From contig CAYPMO010000003.1 in assembly GCA_964412015.1 (NCBI GenBank), forward strand, positions 62,001-126,000: DNA of 64,000 bases, read 5' to 3'. Origin of the DNA: SZUA-318 sp964412015 (GTDB lineage Bacteria; Gemmatimonadota; Gemmatimonadetes; Longimicrobiales; Gaopeijiaceae). Below the pieces are notes generated by a model. The model made no database searches, was not told the origin of the DNA, and worked only from the letters and a program-made list of their open reading frames with translations. Numbering within the stretch: position 1 is the stretch's first letter; every line of letters begins with the position of its first letter. Shown here piece after piece: positions 18,659-26,249 of this stretch. The translations under genes were made by a program, and so were the position numbers.

Positions 18659-20632
18659 TCACCGACGATCCTCTCCCGCCACCACCGCGTGCATCACCTG
18701 CTCGTAGTGCAGCCCTTTGATGGCGGCCTCCATCGCGCGCGCAAGGGCGACGCCCGGGAACCGGTGGCGCCGCAGCTGGACCTTCAGGTATCGCCGGGCG
18801 TTGGTGTAGAGGGTCCGGGCGTCCTCCGCGGTGATCCGGCCCACGCTGGCCTGCGCTTGCACTCCGGCGACCCACTCCCGCACCTGGTCCAGACGCGTTT
18901 CGGGCCGGAACCGGACCAGGTAGTCCTGAGCGTGGCCGAGGATCTCCTCGATCCAGGCCAGGTCGTCATGGACCCAGACCTCGCCGTCGCCGCGGAGCTT
19001 GCTCAGCCGCCGCCTGAGCTTGCGGGACTCCTGCCGCGCCCAGCGTCGGCGCCCCCGGTCCAGTTTGCTGGCTCCCCAGAGGAGGCCGAAGTACGCCCGA
19101 TCCAATCGCCGTATACCCTGCTTCCACACCGACAGCGCCGCGCTCTTCAGGTATCGCGGCTGCAGCCTGCGGCGCGAAAAGAGATGGGGCTCCACCGACC
19201 GGAGCATGTCCAGCGCCCTGCGGTAGGACTCGGCCCGGTTGAAGAGAGACGCCAGGATACGGTGGATCCCTTCGTACATCTGGTTCACGGTCATCCCCCG
19301 GGGAACGAACTGGACCTCGTCGTCCGTGTTGTTGCCCGAGTATTCGGCGGGGAGGAGCCGCCCCTCTCGTCTCAACCTCTCGAACAGCGGCGTGTGCGGC
19401 ACGGGTGTGAGCATCCCGGTCATCGCCGTGAAGATGCGGGTGCGCTTGACGAACTCGACGATCCGGTTGGCCGTGGCCGGCACGTCCGAATCGGCCCCGA
19501 AGATGAAACCGGCGTAGACCTCGATCCCCTCGGCCTGGATGGCGGCGATGGTAGCCGGTATGTCGACCTTGAGGTTCTGCTTCTTGTTCATGCAGCGGAG
19601 CGCATCCTCGTCCGGACTCTCGATACCGAGGAACACGGCGTCGAAGCCCGCCTGCTTCATCTTCGGGATCAGGTAACGGAGCTTGGGCAGTCCCAGGTTC
19701 ACGCTGGCCTGCGTATAGAAGGCGAACGGGTACCCGTGCTCGCGCTGGAACTCGATCGTGCCGTCGAGGATGCTCGATGTCGCGGCGGGCGTCCCGATGA
19801 AGTTGTCGTCCACCGTGAAGACGCTGCCCCGATACCCTGTCGCGAGGATCGCCTCCAGCTCCCGTCGTACGGTCGCCGGAGCCTTGGGGCGATTGAAGCC
19901 GCCGTTGAACTGGATGATGTCGCAGAAGTCGCACCGGAAGGGACATCCCGCGGTCGTCTGGATCATCATCGAGTGGTAGTCGGCGATGCGCATCAGGTCC
20001 CAGCGTGGCACCGGCACGTCGTCGAGGGACCGGAAGATGGACCGGTCGTTGATGTAATCCCGCGATCCCGGCTCCGCGCGGGCCACGGCCTCGGGGATGA
20101 GGAGCCGCGGAGATCCCGGATCGTGGACCGGGTCGGTGTCGAGCCAGGCCAGGAGATCCTCGATCGAGTTGTAGGCCTCGCCCCATGCCAGGACGTCGAG
20201 GCCGTCGAAGAGCACCCGGTCGGACTCGGTCTGGGGATCGAGGATCTGGTCCCGGTACGACGATGCGAAGGGCCCGCCCAGGACGAACGGCGTCTTCAGG
20301 CCCTTGGCGGGACCGCTCAGCACATCCACCAGGGATTTCTTCTGGATGGACATGGCGGTGACGAAGACGACATCAGCCGCGGCCATCTTCGCGCGCAGCG
20401 CCGCCGCCGAGGGCGCGCGCACGGTCAGATCCACGAGCTCCAGATCCCAGTCGTCGGGGAGGTATGCGGCGAACGTCAGGATGCCCAGCGGAGGGAACGC
20501 AGCCTTCCGCCCGATGCACCGCATGACGTACCGATAGCTCCAGAAGGAGTCGAAGGGAAACTCCGGCACCAACAGCAGGCCCTTCTTTCTGGTCCCGCTG
20601 TGCCCTGCCCAACCGTGCGTCGCACCCATCAC
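18659..20632 (-). CDS. B12-binding radical SAM protein (DUF4070-type)
   Basis: A 657-residue class B-type radical SAM enzyme. The N-terminal 160 residues form the cobalamin-binding domain (PPLGILTFAAYLP, VFVTAMSIQ, VLGGPFASS), followed by the radical SAM core with the 4Fe-4S motif CPFRCDFC (Cys230/234/237) and a DUF4070-like C-terminal extension. Relatives include the hopanoid methylases and other C-methylases acting on unactivated carbons, plus many uncharacterised members. No terpenoid or peptide substrate gene lies next to it, so the reaction is open. The last 150 residues are very basic and helical. The 410-bp gap upstream must hold its promoter. Confidence 0.88.
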   Translation of the reverse strand: MMGATHGWAGHSGTRKKGLLLVPEFPFDSFWSYRYVMRCIGRKAAFPPLGILTFAAYLPDDWDLELVDLTVRAPSAAALRAKMAAADVVFVTAMSIQKKSLVDVLSGPAKGLKTPFVLGGPFASSYRDQILDPQTESDRVLFDGLDVLAWGEAYNSIEDLLAWLDTDPVHDPGSPRLLIPEAVARAEPGSRDYINDRSIFRSLDDVPVPRWDLMRIADYHSMMIQTTAGCPFRCDFCDIIQFNGGFNRPKAPATVRRELEAILATGYRGSVFTVDDNFIGTPAATSSILDGTIEFQREHGYPFAFYTQASVNLGLPKLRYLIPKMKQAGFDAVFLGIESPDEDALRCMNKKQNLKVDIPATIAAIQAEGIEVYAGFIFGADSDVPATANRIVEFVKRTRIFTAMTGMLTPVPHTPLFERLRREGRLLPAEYSGNNTDDEVQFVPRGMTVNQMYEGIHRILASLFNRAESYRRALDMLRSVEPHLFSRRRLQPRYLKSAALSVWKQGIRRLDRAYFGLLWGASKLDRGRRRWARQESRKLRRRLSKLRGDGEVWVHDDLAWIEEILGHAQDYLVRFRPETRLDQVREWVAGVQAQASVGRITAEDARTLYTNARRYLKVQLRRHRFPGVALARAMEAAIKGLHYEQVMHAVVAGEDRR

Positions 20633-21042
20633 ACTTCTACCCCTGCAGGCTCATAGCCTGCGATACGTCCGGACCTTGCAGGCCGGAACGTACGCCCCGG
20701 TCGAGGGCTCGGATCATCCATCGTCCATCGTCGTCACATCAACCTCGGGCATACGGGCACGCCTGGGCAAGTCCGACCCGAAGCGACTGCGCTCGCCCAG
20801 GGGAGGTGCGCTTCGCGAGTGCCTTGCCGCAACGAGGATCCGGCACTGAGCCGATCCCGGCCCTGCCATGAACGATCCGCGGATCGCCTGGAGACCGGCC
20901 TGGAGCCCGATCGCGGCAGATAGTGCGTCCACGACAGCGCTGGCCGTGACGCTCGACTCCTCAACCCACCCTTCGCCCGACCCGGCGACCCCGACGCCGT
21001 AGCGAGGCTTGCGGCTCTATATCCAAAAAGATATGTTGTGAC
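20633..21042. other. Divergent intergenic region (410 bp)
   Basis: Between the radical SAM gene and the XRE regulator. It contains a small perfect hairpin (GCAGGC/GCCTGC, 20645-20661), a 7-bp stem (CCTGGGC 20762-20768 with GCCCAGG 20795-20801) and, at its right end, the promoter/operator of the XRE gene. No convincing gene is visible on either strand. Confidence 0.55.
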
Positions 21043-21047
21043 ATGTC
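21009..21047 (+). promoter_or_regulatory. Promoter and operator of the XRE/NTase pair
   Basis: TTGCGG (21009-21014), a 17-base spacer and TATGTT (21032-21037) form a plausible promoter whose start would fall on or next to the ATG at 21043, giving a leaderless transcript. The inverted repeat ATATC/GATAT (21019-21023, 21030-21034) covers the spacer and -10, and the palindrome GACATGTC (21040-21047) covers the start codon. The AT-rich patch stands out from the surrounding GC-rich DNA and is the obvious binding site for the XRE protein. Confidence 0.5.
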
Positions 21048-21549
21048 CGACATCCGCCGTTTGCGGCGACTCAAGGGGCTCAAGCAGGCTGAACTGGCCC
21101 AAGCCGGAGGCACGTCCCAGCCTGCCATCGCGGCCTACGAGACCGGGCGGAAGAGCCCCACGCTCGCCACCGTGCGGCGGCTGGCTGCGTCGGTGGGGTT
21201 GGAGGCGACCGTCCACTTCTCCCCTCCAATGACGCGTGAGGAGCGGAGGTCGCTGCACCTCCATCGGGCCATCGCAGAGCGGCTCATATCCGAGCCGGAT
21301 AGGATCATCGGGCAGGCGCGGCGGAACCTCCAGCGGATGCGGGCTGGCGCATCGGAGGCGCCGCAGCCCCTCAGGGAATGGGGCCTCCTGCTCGATCGCC
21401 CCGCGGAGGCGTTGGCCGAGGTCCTCATTGACCCCTCCCCATGGGCCCGGGAGCTCCGCCACGTGACGCCGTTCGCCGGCGTGCTTACGGCGGGGGCGCG
21501 GGCGGAGGTGTATCGCGAGTTCGCGGCAGAGGAGGCCCGGCATCGATGA
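21043..21549 (+). CDS. XRE-family HTH regulator, putative antitoxin
   Basis: A 168-residue protein with an N-terminal Cro/C1-type helix-turn-helix (residues about 4-50: KGLKQAELAQAGGTSQPAIA, YETGRKSPT) and a C-terminal helical region of unknown fold. Its stop overlaps the ATG of the following nucleotidyltransferase gene as ATGA. XRE plus nucleotidyltransferase is a recurring toxin-antitoxin arrangement in which the HTH protein represses the operon and neutralises the toxin. The promoter contains palindromes suited to autoregulation. The family assignment of the C terminus is uncertain. Confidence 0.8.
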   Translation: MSDIRRLRRLKGLKQAELAQAGGTSQPAIAAYETGRKSPTLATVRRLAASVGLEATVHFSPPMTREERRSLHLHRAIAERLISEPDRIIGQARRNLQRMRAGASEAPQPLREWGLLLDRPAEALAEVLIDPSPWARELRHVTPFAGVLTAGARAEVYREFAAEEARHR

Positions 21550-22073
21550 AGAGGGAGGCCTTCGAGCACGCCATCCGTGCCGCCGGTGCGGTTCTCGGCG
21601 TCCGCGAGGTCATCGTCATCGGGAGCCAGGCGCTCCATGCGACCGTGGAGGGAGACCTTCCCGAAGAGGCCATGCGGTCGGTGGAGGTGGACGTGGCTGT
21701 GTTCGGTGACATGGACGGCAGGCTTGCCGACCTCCTGGATGGCTCCATCGGGGAAGCGTCGATGTTCCACGCGACGTTCGGCTACTATGCCCAGGGAGTC
21801 GTCGAGAGCACCGCTGTCCTCCCGGCCGGATGGCGAGACCGCCTCGTCCGCTTCGAGACGCCCGGAACGAACGGGGTCGTCGCTTGGTGCCTGGAGGCCC
21901 ACGATCTCTGGATCTCCAAGGCGATCGCGGGACGTCCGAAAAACCGGGAGTTCTGCCGGGCTCTGGTGGCTGGCGGGCTCGTGCACGGGGACCTGCTGCG
22001 CGAGCGCCTTGCCGCGACAGCCAGGTTGGACGATCGGGTCCGGGCGCACATCGCCGGGCGGATCCCGTCCTGA
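21546..22073 (+). CDS. Nucleotidyltransferase-fold protein (DUF6036-like), putative toxin
   Basis: A 175-residue protein with a minimal nucleotidyltransferase signature: VIVIGSQALHA (Gly26-Ser27) and SVEVDVAVF (Glu47, Asp49) in place of the usual DxD strand, then a helical region with WCLEAHDLWISKAIAGRPKN. Related proteins are the enzymatic partners in AbiE/MenT-like and DUF6036 toxin-antitoxin systems, where they modify tRNA or another target. The overlap with the XRE gene indicates coupled translation. The toxin role is inferred from family and context; whether Glu47 can replace the first metal-binding Asp is unclear. Confidence 0.72.
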   Translation: MKREAFEHAIRAAGAVLGVREVIVIGSQALHATVEGDLPEEAMRSVEVDVAVFGDMDGRLADLLDGSIGEASMFHATFGYYAQGVVESTAVLPAGWRDRLVRFETPGTNGVVAWCLEAHDLWISKAIAGRPKNREFCRALVAGGLVHGDLLRERLAATARLDDRVRAHIAGRIPS

Positions 22074-22218
22074 TCCCCGGCGGAGCTCGCGTCCGGGCCA
22101 CGCGTCGAGGACCGGGAGGCGTGGCGGGGCCTGGTGTCGAGATTCACAATCCTGACGCCGGACGTGGAGGCATCGTGGTCCCGTGGGCGGACGTTCCGCG
22201 TCTGCGCGTCGTGGGATC

Positions 22219-23049
22219 CTAGCTGCGGCCGATCTCCTCGAGGAACCCGAACACCGTAGCGTACGCGCGGGACCATGTGTCCTCGTCCCAATCCCCGTGC
22301 CCTCCGCCCTCCACGACGTGGAGCCGGTGGGGCACGCCGGCCCGCTCCATAGCCTCGTGGAAGCGGGCGGACTGCTCGAAGGGGACCACCGGATCCCGGT
22401 TGCCATGGAGGGTGAGGATCGGGGGCGTATCGGTTCCGACGCGGTGGATCGGTGACAGGGCCCGGGCGAGGTCCAGGGCGTCGGGCCTGCGGCCGATCCA
22501 GTGGCGGGCGTAGGCGCGCGGGCGCTCCCCCTGGAGGAGCGCCTCGACATCGGAGATGCCGAACCAGCTCACGACGGCGGCCGCGCTCGCCGCAGGGGCG
22601 TCGCCCGCATCTTCGTCCTGACCAGGCGGAAGATCGCCGGGCATGGCCGCGAGAAGCGCCAGGTGGGCGCCCGACGAGAACCCGCCCAGGACGAGGCGCT
22701 CCCTGTCCAGCCCGTGCTCCTCGGTGTGGTCGAAGAGCCATCGCGCGGCGTGTCGCGCGTCCCACGCCGCGGCCGGTGCCCGTGCCTCGCGCGCGAGGCG
22801 GTACTCCACGTTCACGGTCGCCCGGCCGCGCTCCATCCAGGGGAGCAGGTGGAGGGAGACCGTCTCCCGGGCGCCCGTGATCCAACCGCCGCCGTGGAAG
22901 AACACGAAGACCGGCCAGGGGCCGCCCCCGCCCGCGGGCACGTGGAGGTCCAGCTTCAGCTCCCGCCCGCCCACGCGGCGGTAGGTGCGCGGCTCGAGTG
23001 CGCGGAATGCCGCGGCGAGACGCACACCGGTGGATGCGATGGAGGGCAT
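22219..23049 (-). CDS. Alpha/beta hydrolase, HSL/BD-FAE-like esterase
   Basis: A 276-residue cytoplasmic esterase of the hormone-sensitive-lipase/carboxylesterase type. The oxyanion-hole motif is HGGGW (residues 52-56), the nucleophile Ser125 is in GFSSG, the acid Asp219 in GNRDPVVP and the base His251 in GGGHGDW. Such enzymes deacylate small esters, N-formylkynurenine or xylan acetyl groups. The frame is open to 23754, but upstream codons overlap the metallophosphoesterase gene; ATG at 23049, 38 bases after that gene's stop, is the natural start, so the two may form an operon. Confidence 0.87.
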   Translation of the reverse strand: MPSIASTGVRLAAAFRALEPRTYRRVGGRELKLDLHVPAGGGGPWPVFVFFHGGGWITGARETVSLHLLPWMERGRATVNVEYRLAREARAPAAAWDARHAARWLFDHTEEHGLDRERLVLGGFSSGAHLALLAAMPGDLPPGQDEDAGDAPAASAAAVVSWFGISDVEALLQGERPRAYARHWIGRRPDALDLARALSPIHRVGTDTPPILTLHGNRDPVVPFEQSARFHEAMERAGVPHRLHVVEGGGHGDWDEDTWSRAYATVFGFLEEIGRS

Positions 23050-23087
23050 CGCATGCCCGGCAGCGAACGGAGGATCGGAAGGCCCCT

Positions 23088-24230
23088 TCAGCGGCCGCCT
23101 CCGATGGTCTCTCGGGTACCGTCGCCGGATACCCGGTAGAACGTGCCGCGCTCCCAGAGCAGCCCCTGGAACGCGCCCAGATCCTCGAGCGCGACGTCGA
23201 TGCCGTAGACCTTGCCTTCGTGGAGCGCCTGGATGACGCCGATGTCCGTATGCCCCACCACGACCGTCGAGGCCCCGAAATGGTCGAGGATCCGCTGGAG
23301 CTCCTCCGGAGTCACCGCCGGATCGGTCGCCGTGCCTCCGTGGTAGCGACGGTACCACAGCGGTCCGTCGCTCTCCAGGAGGAAGCCGGGCATGTCGTTG
23401 AAGACCAGGTCGTAGGATCGGAGATCGATGGCGCCGCGCACCTGCTCGTTGATCTCCGACACGTCCAGATCCCGGCTCACCACCTCCGGACCCAGCCCCG
23501 CGTGCACGAACAGGACGTCGTTCAGCCGCACCACGGTGTTCCGCGTCCGGAGCCAGCGCCCCAGCTCCATGCCCGGACCGAACAGATCCTGGTAGCGCAC
23601 CCCGGTCATGGCCACGATCCCCTTCAGGTACTTCTCGTTCGCGTACCTGAGGTCGCCCTGCATGGCCATCACCTCGTGGTTGCCCAGGAGGAAGTGCACA
23701 TGTCCCCCCGCGGCGCGGGCCTCCCGCTCCAGGCGGTGGATCAGCCAGAGGCACTCGGTGACGTGCTCCCCTCGGTCGAAGACGTCACCGACGATGACGA
23801 GGTGCCCGTCGCCCCAGGCCCAGGACAGGTCTTCCCGCACGATGCCGGCGTTCACCAGGAGATCCACGAACGCGTCGTACTCCCCGTGGATGTCGCTCAC
23901 GGCGAAGATCCTCGAGACGCCGTTGAACACGCCCGGCTCCGGCTGCGGGGCAGCGGCCGACAGCACGTAGGTGACCGCCGTGTCGGCGCAGAACCCGCGC
24001 AGGGAGACCGCCCGGCGGACGTGGAACCAGCCGGAGCTGCGAAAGGACCCCTGGCAGCGGTAGAAGGCGAACGCCGTGGAGTCGTTCCGCCAGTATACGT
24101 GCGGACCATCGTCCAGGGAGTCGGCAGCGAGACTCTGGCCGGCCGCCGCGCTGGCGCCCGCCGCGCACGCGAGGCTCCCGGCCGCGAGAAGGCCGAGGAC
24201 GAGTCCCGACTTCACAGCGGTGAGCCTCAT
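23088..24230 (-). CDS. Secreted calcineurin-like metallophosphoesterase
   Basis: A 380-residue exported phosphatase (signal peptide about residues 1-30). The metal-binding motifs of the Ser/Thr phosphatase superfamily are in order: SDIHGEYD, GDVFDRG, LLGNHE, a later VHAGLG, and GHTDIG. The spacing and the NHEVMAMQGDLRY segment resemble the Shewanella-type periplasmic phosphatases that act on tyrosine or small phosphoesters. An N-terminal module of about 100 residues with two cysteines (RCQGSF, GFCADT) precedes the catalytic domain and is not recognised. It is followed closely by the esterase gene. Confidence 0.87.
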   Translation of the reverse strand: MRLTAVKSGLVLGLLAAGSLACAAGASAAAGQSLAADSLDDGPHVYWRNDSTAFAFYRCQGSFRSSGWFHVRRAVSLRGFCADTAVTYVLSAAAPQPEPGVFNGVSRIFAVSDIHGEYDAFVDLLVNAGIVREDLSWAWGDGHLVIVGDVFDRGEHVTECLWLIHRLEREARAAGGHVHFLLGNHEVMAMQGDLRYANEKYLKGIVAMTGVRYQDLFGPGMELGRWLRTRNTVVRLNDVLFVHAGLGPEVVSRDLDVSEINEQVRGAIDLRSYDLVFNDMPGFLLESDGPLWYRRYHGGTATDPAVTPEELQRILDHFGASTVVVGHTDIGVIQALHEGKVYGIDVALEDLGAFQGLLWERGTFYRVSGDGTRETIGGGR

Positions 24231-24249
24231 GTGGATCCCTCCGTAGGTG

Positions 24250-26079
24250 TCAGCCTGCGAGCTTGACCTCCACCGCCTCCTCGACCTCCCGCGCCGCCTC
24301 CGCCGCCGCGGCGAGCAACGCGTCGAGCTTGCCTCTCACCTCGGCGCGGAACGCTTCGTCGGCGATGTGCGGGAGGTTGATGCGTACGTTATACCCCGCA
24401 GCGCGAGCTCCGGCGTGACCGAGCAGCGCCCCGGCACCGACGTCGCTGATCATCTCCTTGGGTGCGAGCGCCGTCATCTCACGGCAGAGCCGCACGGCCT
24501 CGACACAGCCCTCGACCGTCGCGAGCGGCACCGAGGTGGCCACGCGGTATCCGGCAGCCATAGCGGCCGAGCGCGCGGCGCGCTCCTCCTCGGTGTCCTG
24601 CGGCATGCGCATGGCCTCCAGCACCGAGTCGAACGCGCGCGTGTCCTCGTCCACCGCGCGGACGAGCGCGTCCTTCACCTTCTGGGCCCGCTCTGCGACC
24701 GAGCAGAGCGCCTCGTAATGGGGGTCCATCTCGGCCCGCCCCACCGAGAGGTTGGCGATCATGGATGCCAGCGCGCTGCCCAGAGCCCCCGCGAGCGCCG
24801 CGACCGAGCCGCCGCCGGGCGCGGGCGACTCCCGGGACACCTCGTCCACGAAGTCCCACGTGGGCCGGAGCACCAGGGGACCCTCCACGACCGGCAGCCC
24901 CAGGACCTTCTCCTTCGCGTCGAAGGGAGCCACGTCCCGGAGTCCCATGGACTGTACGGCGGTCTCCATGAGATCGGGAACCGGAATGCCCGTGGACTTC
25001 ATCATGCGGCGGCGGTAGAACAGGCCGGCCTGCCGCATCGCCTCGAACGGGATGAGGCCGACGAGCTCCGACCCCGTCACGACGATGCCGCGCTTGGCCG
25101 CCTCCCTGCGCGCGGCCTCGAGGACCTCGTGGGGCGGACTCACCTTGTAGTTCGTGAGATTGATGCTGATCTGCGCCCGGCCGTAGGCCTCGATGACCCA
25201 GCCGATCGCCTTGACGTCCTTGAAGAGCCCGTCGTCGAAGACCGGGCCGGTCGGGTTGTCCGGATCGATCTCGAGGGACGCGTAGCGCGCGCGCAGATCC
25301 CCGCCGTGCACGTCGCGGTAGTGCTTCTCCAGCTCCTCGAAGGAACCGGCCACGAAGTCGCAGGGCCCGCAGGGGTACGTCCCGTCTCCCGGGAAGCGCA
25401 CCATCTTGCCCTTGTAGTAGAAGGGTTCGGTATTCCCGGTGCGCTTCCAGCGACCCCGCTCGCGGAGCACGTACGCCAGCTCGTTGGCGTAGCGACGGTC
25501 CGTGGTATTCAGGTTCACGTTGAAGGCGATCAGGAACTCCCTCGCGCCCACGGCCGTCACGCCCGACTTCTCGTTGAGCACGTCGGGGCCGAAGTCGGGC
25601 TTCCATTCCGGGTCCTCGAGCTTCTCGGCCATCCCCTCGTACTCGCCGGAGCGGATGCGTGCGAGGTTCATCCGCTCCGGCCGCGACGCGGCGTTCTCAT
25701 AGAGGAACACGGGGATGCCCAGCTCCTCCCCGATCCTCCTCCCGACCCGGCGGGCCATCTCGGCGCACTCCTCCATCGTGGTCCCGCTCACCGGGACGAA
25801 GGGAAGCACGTCGGTCGCGCCCATGCGTGGGTGCTCGCCCTTGTGGTGGCGCATGTCGATGACCTGCGCCGCCTTCGCGACCGCGCGGAACGCGGCCTCC
25901 TCGACTGCGGCCGGCTCGCCCACGAACGTGACCACCGTACGGTTCGTGTTCGCGCCCGGGTCCACGTCCAGGAGCTTCACGTCGGCCACGGCCTCGATGG
26001 CGTCGGTGATCTCCTTGATGGCGGCGGCGTTCCGGCCCTCGGAGAAGTTCGGGACACACTCGACGATCGGGTTCGGCAT
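24250..26079 (-). CDS. ftcD: Bifunctional glutamate formimidoyltransferase / formimido-THF cyclodeaminase
   Basis: A 609-residue fusion protein of histidine degradation. Residues about 1-330 are the formiminotransferase (VECVPNFSEGRN at the start, HHKGEHPRMGATDV with the family histidines), moving the formimino group from N-formimino-glutamate to tetrahydrofolate. Residues about 400-609 are the cyclodeaminase (APGGGSVAALAGALG), releasing ammonia to give methenyl-THF. A CGPC pair (YPCGPCDF) lies between. The fused form is usual in Gemmatimonadota, Acidobacteriota and animals. ATG at 26079 begins the conserved MPNPIVECVPN; upstream codons are not conserved. No other hut gene is in the window. 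Confidence 0.93.
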   Translation of the reverse strand: MPNPIVECVPNFSEGRNAAAIKEITDAIEAVADVKLLDVDPGANTNRTVVTFVGEPAAVEEAAFRAVAKAAQVIDMRHHKGEHPRMGATDVLPFVPVSGTTMEECAEMARRVGRRIGEELGIPVFLYENAASRPERMNLARIRSGEYEGMAEKLEDPEWKPDFGPDVLNEKSGVTAVGAREFLIAFNVNLNTTDRRYANELAYVLRERGRWKRTGNTEPFYYKGKMVRFPGDGTYPCGPCDFVAGSFEELEKHYRDVHGGDLRARYASLEIDPDNPTGPVFDDGLFKDVKAIGWVIEAYGRAQISINLTNYKVSPPHEVLEAARREAAKRGIVVTGSELVGLIPFEAMRQAGLFYRRRMMKSTGIPVPDLMETAVQSMGLRDVAPFDAKEKVLGLPVVEGPLVLRPTWDFVDEVSRESPAPGGGSVAALAGALGSALASMIANLSVGRAEMDPHYEALCSVAERAQKVKDALVRAVDEDTRAFDSVLEAMRMPQDTEEERAARSAAMAAGYRVATSVPLATVEGCVEAVRLCREMTALAPKEMISDVGAGALLGHAGARAAGYNVRINLPHIADEAFRAEVRGKLDALLAAAAEAAREVEEAVEVKLAG

Positions 26080-26249
26080 GGCGCGCTCTCGGGGTGCGGA
26101 GGACGCAGGAGGTGACGTCCGGAAACTCCTCTCCACGGCGGTCCGCCACAAGGTCTGGAGGGCAACGAGCACGGCGGGCCCCGGCTTTCGAGAGGGCGCA
26201 CGCCGGGCCTATGTTCGACACACCCCCCGTCCCCTTCCCGGAAGGCACG

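Noticed and set aside
20760..20905. Possible cobalamin riboswitch near the B12-binding radical SAM gene (ACCCGAAGCGACTG, GCACTGAG and GCCTGGAGACCGGC in order).
   Set aside because: It is on the strand opposite to the radical SAM gene, the core GGTGAAAnTCC element is missing, and the pairings do not build the known fold.
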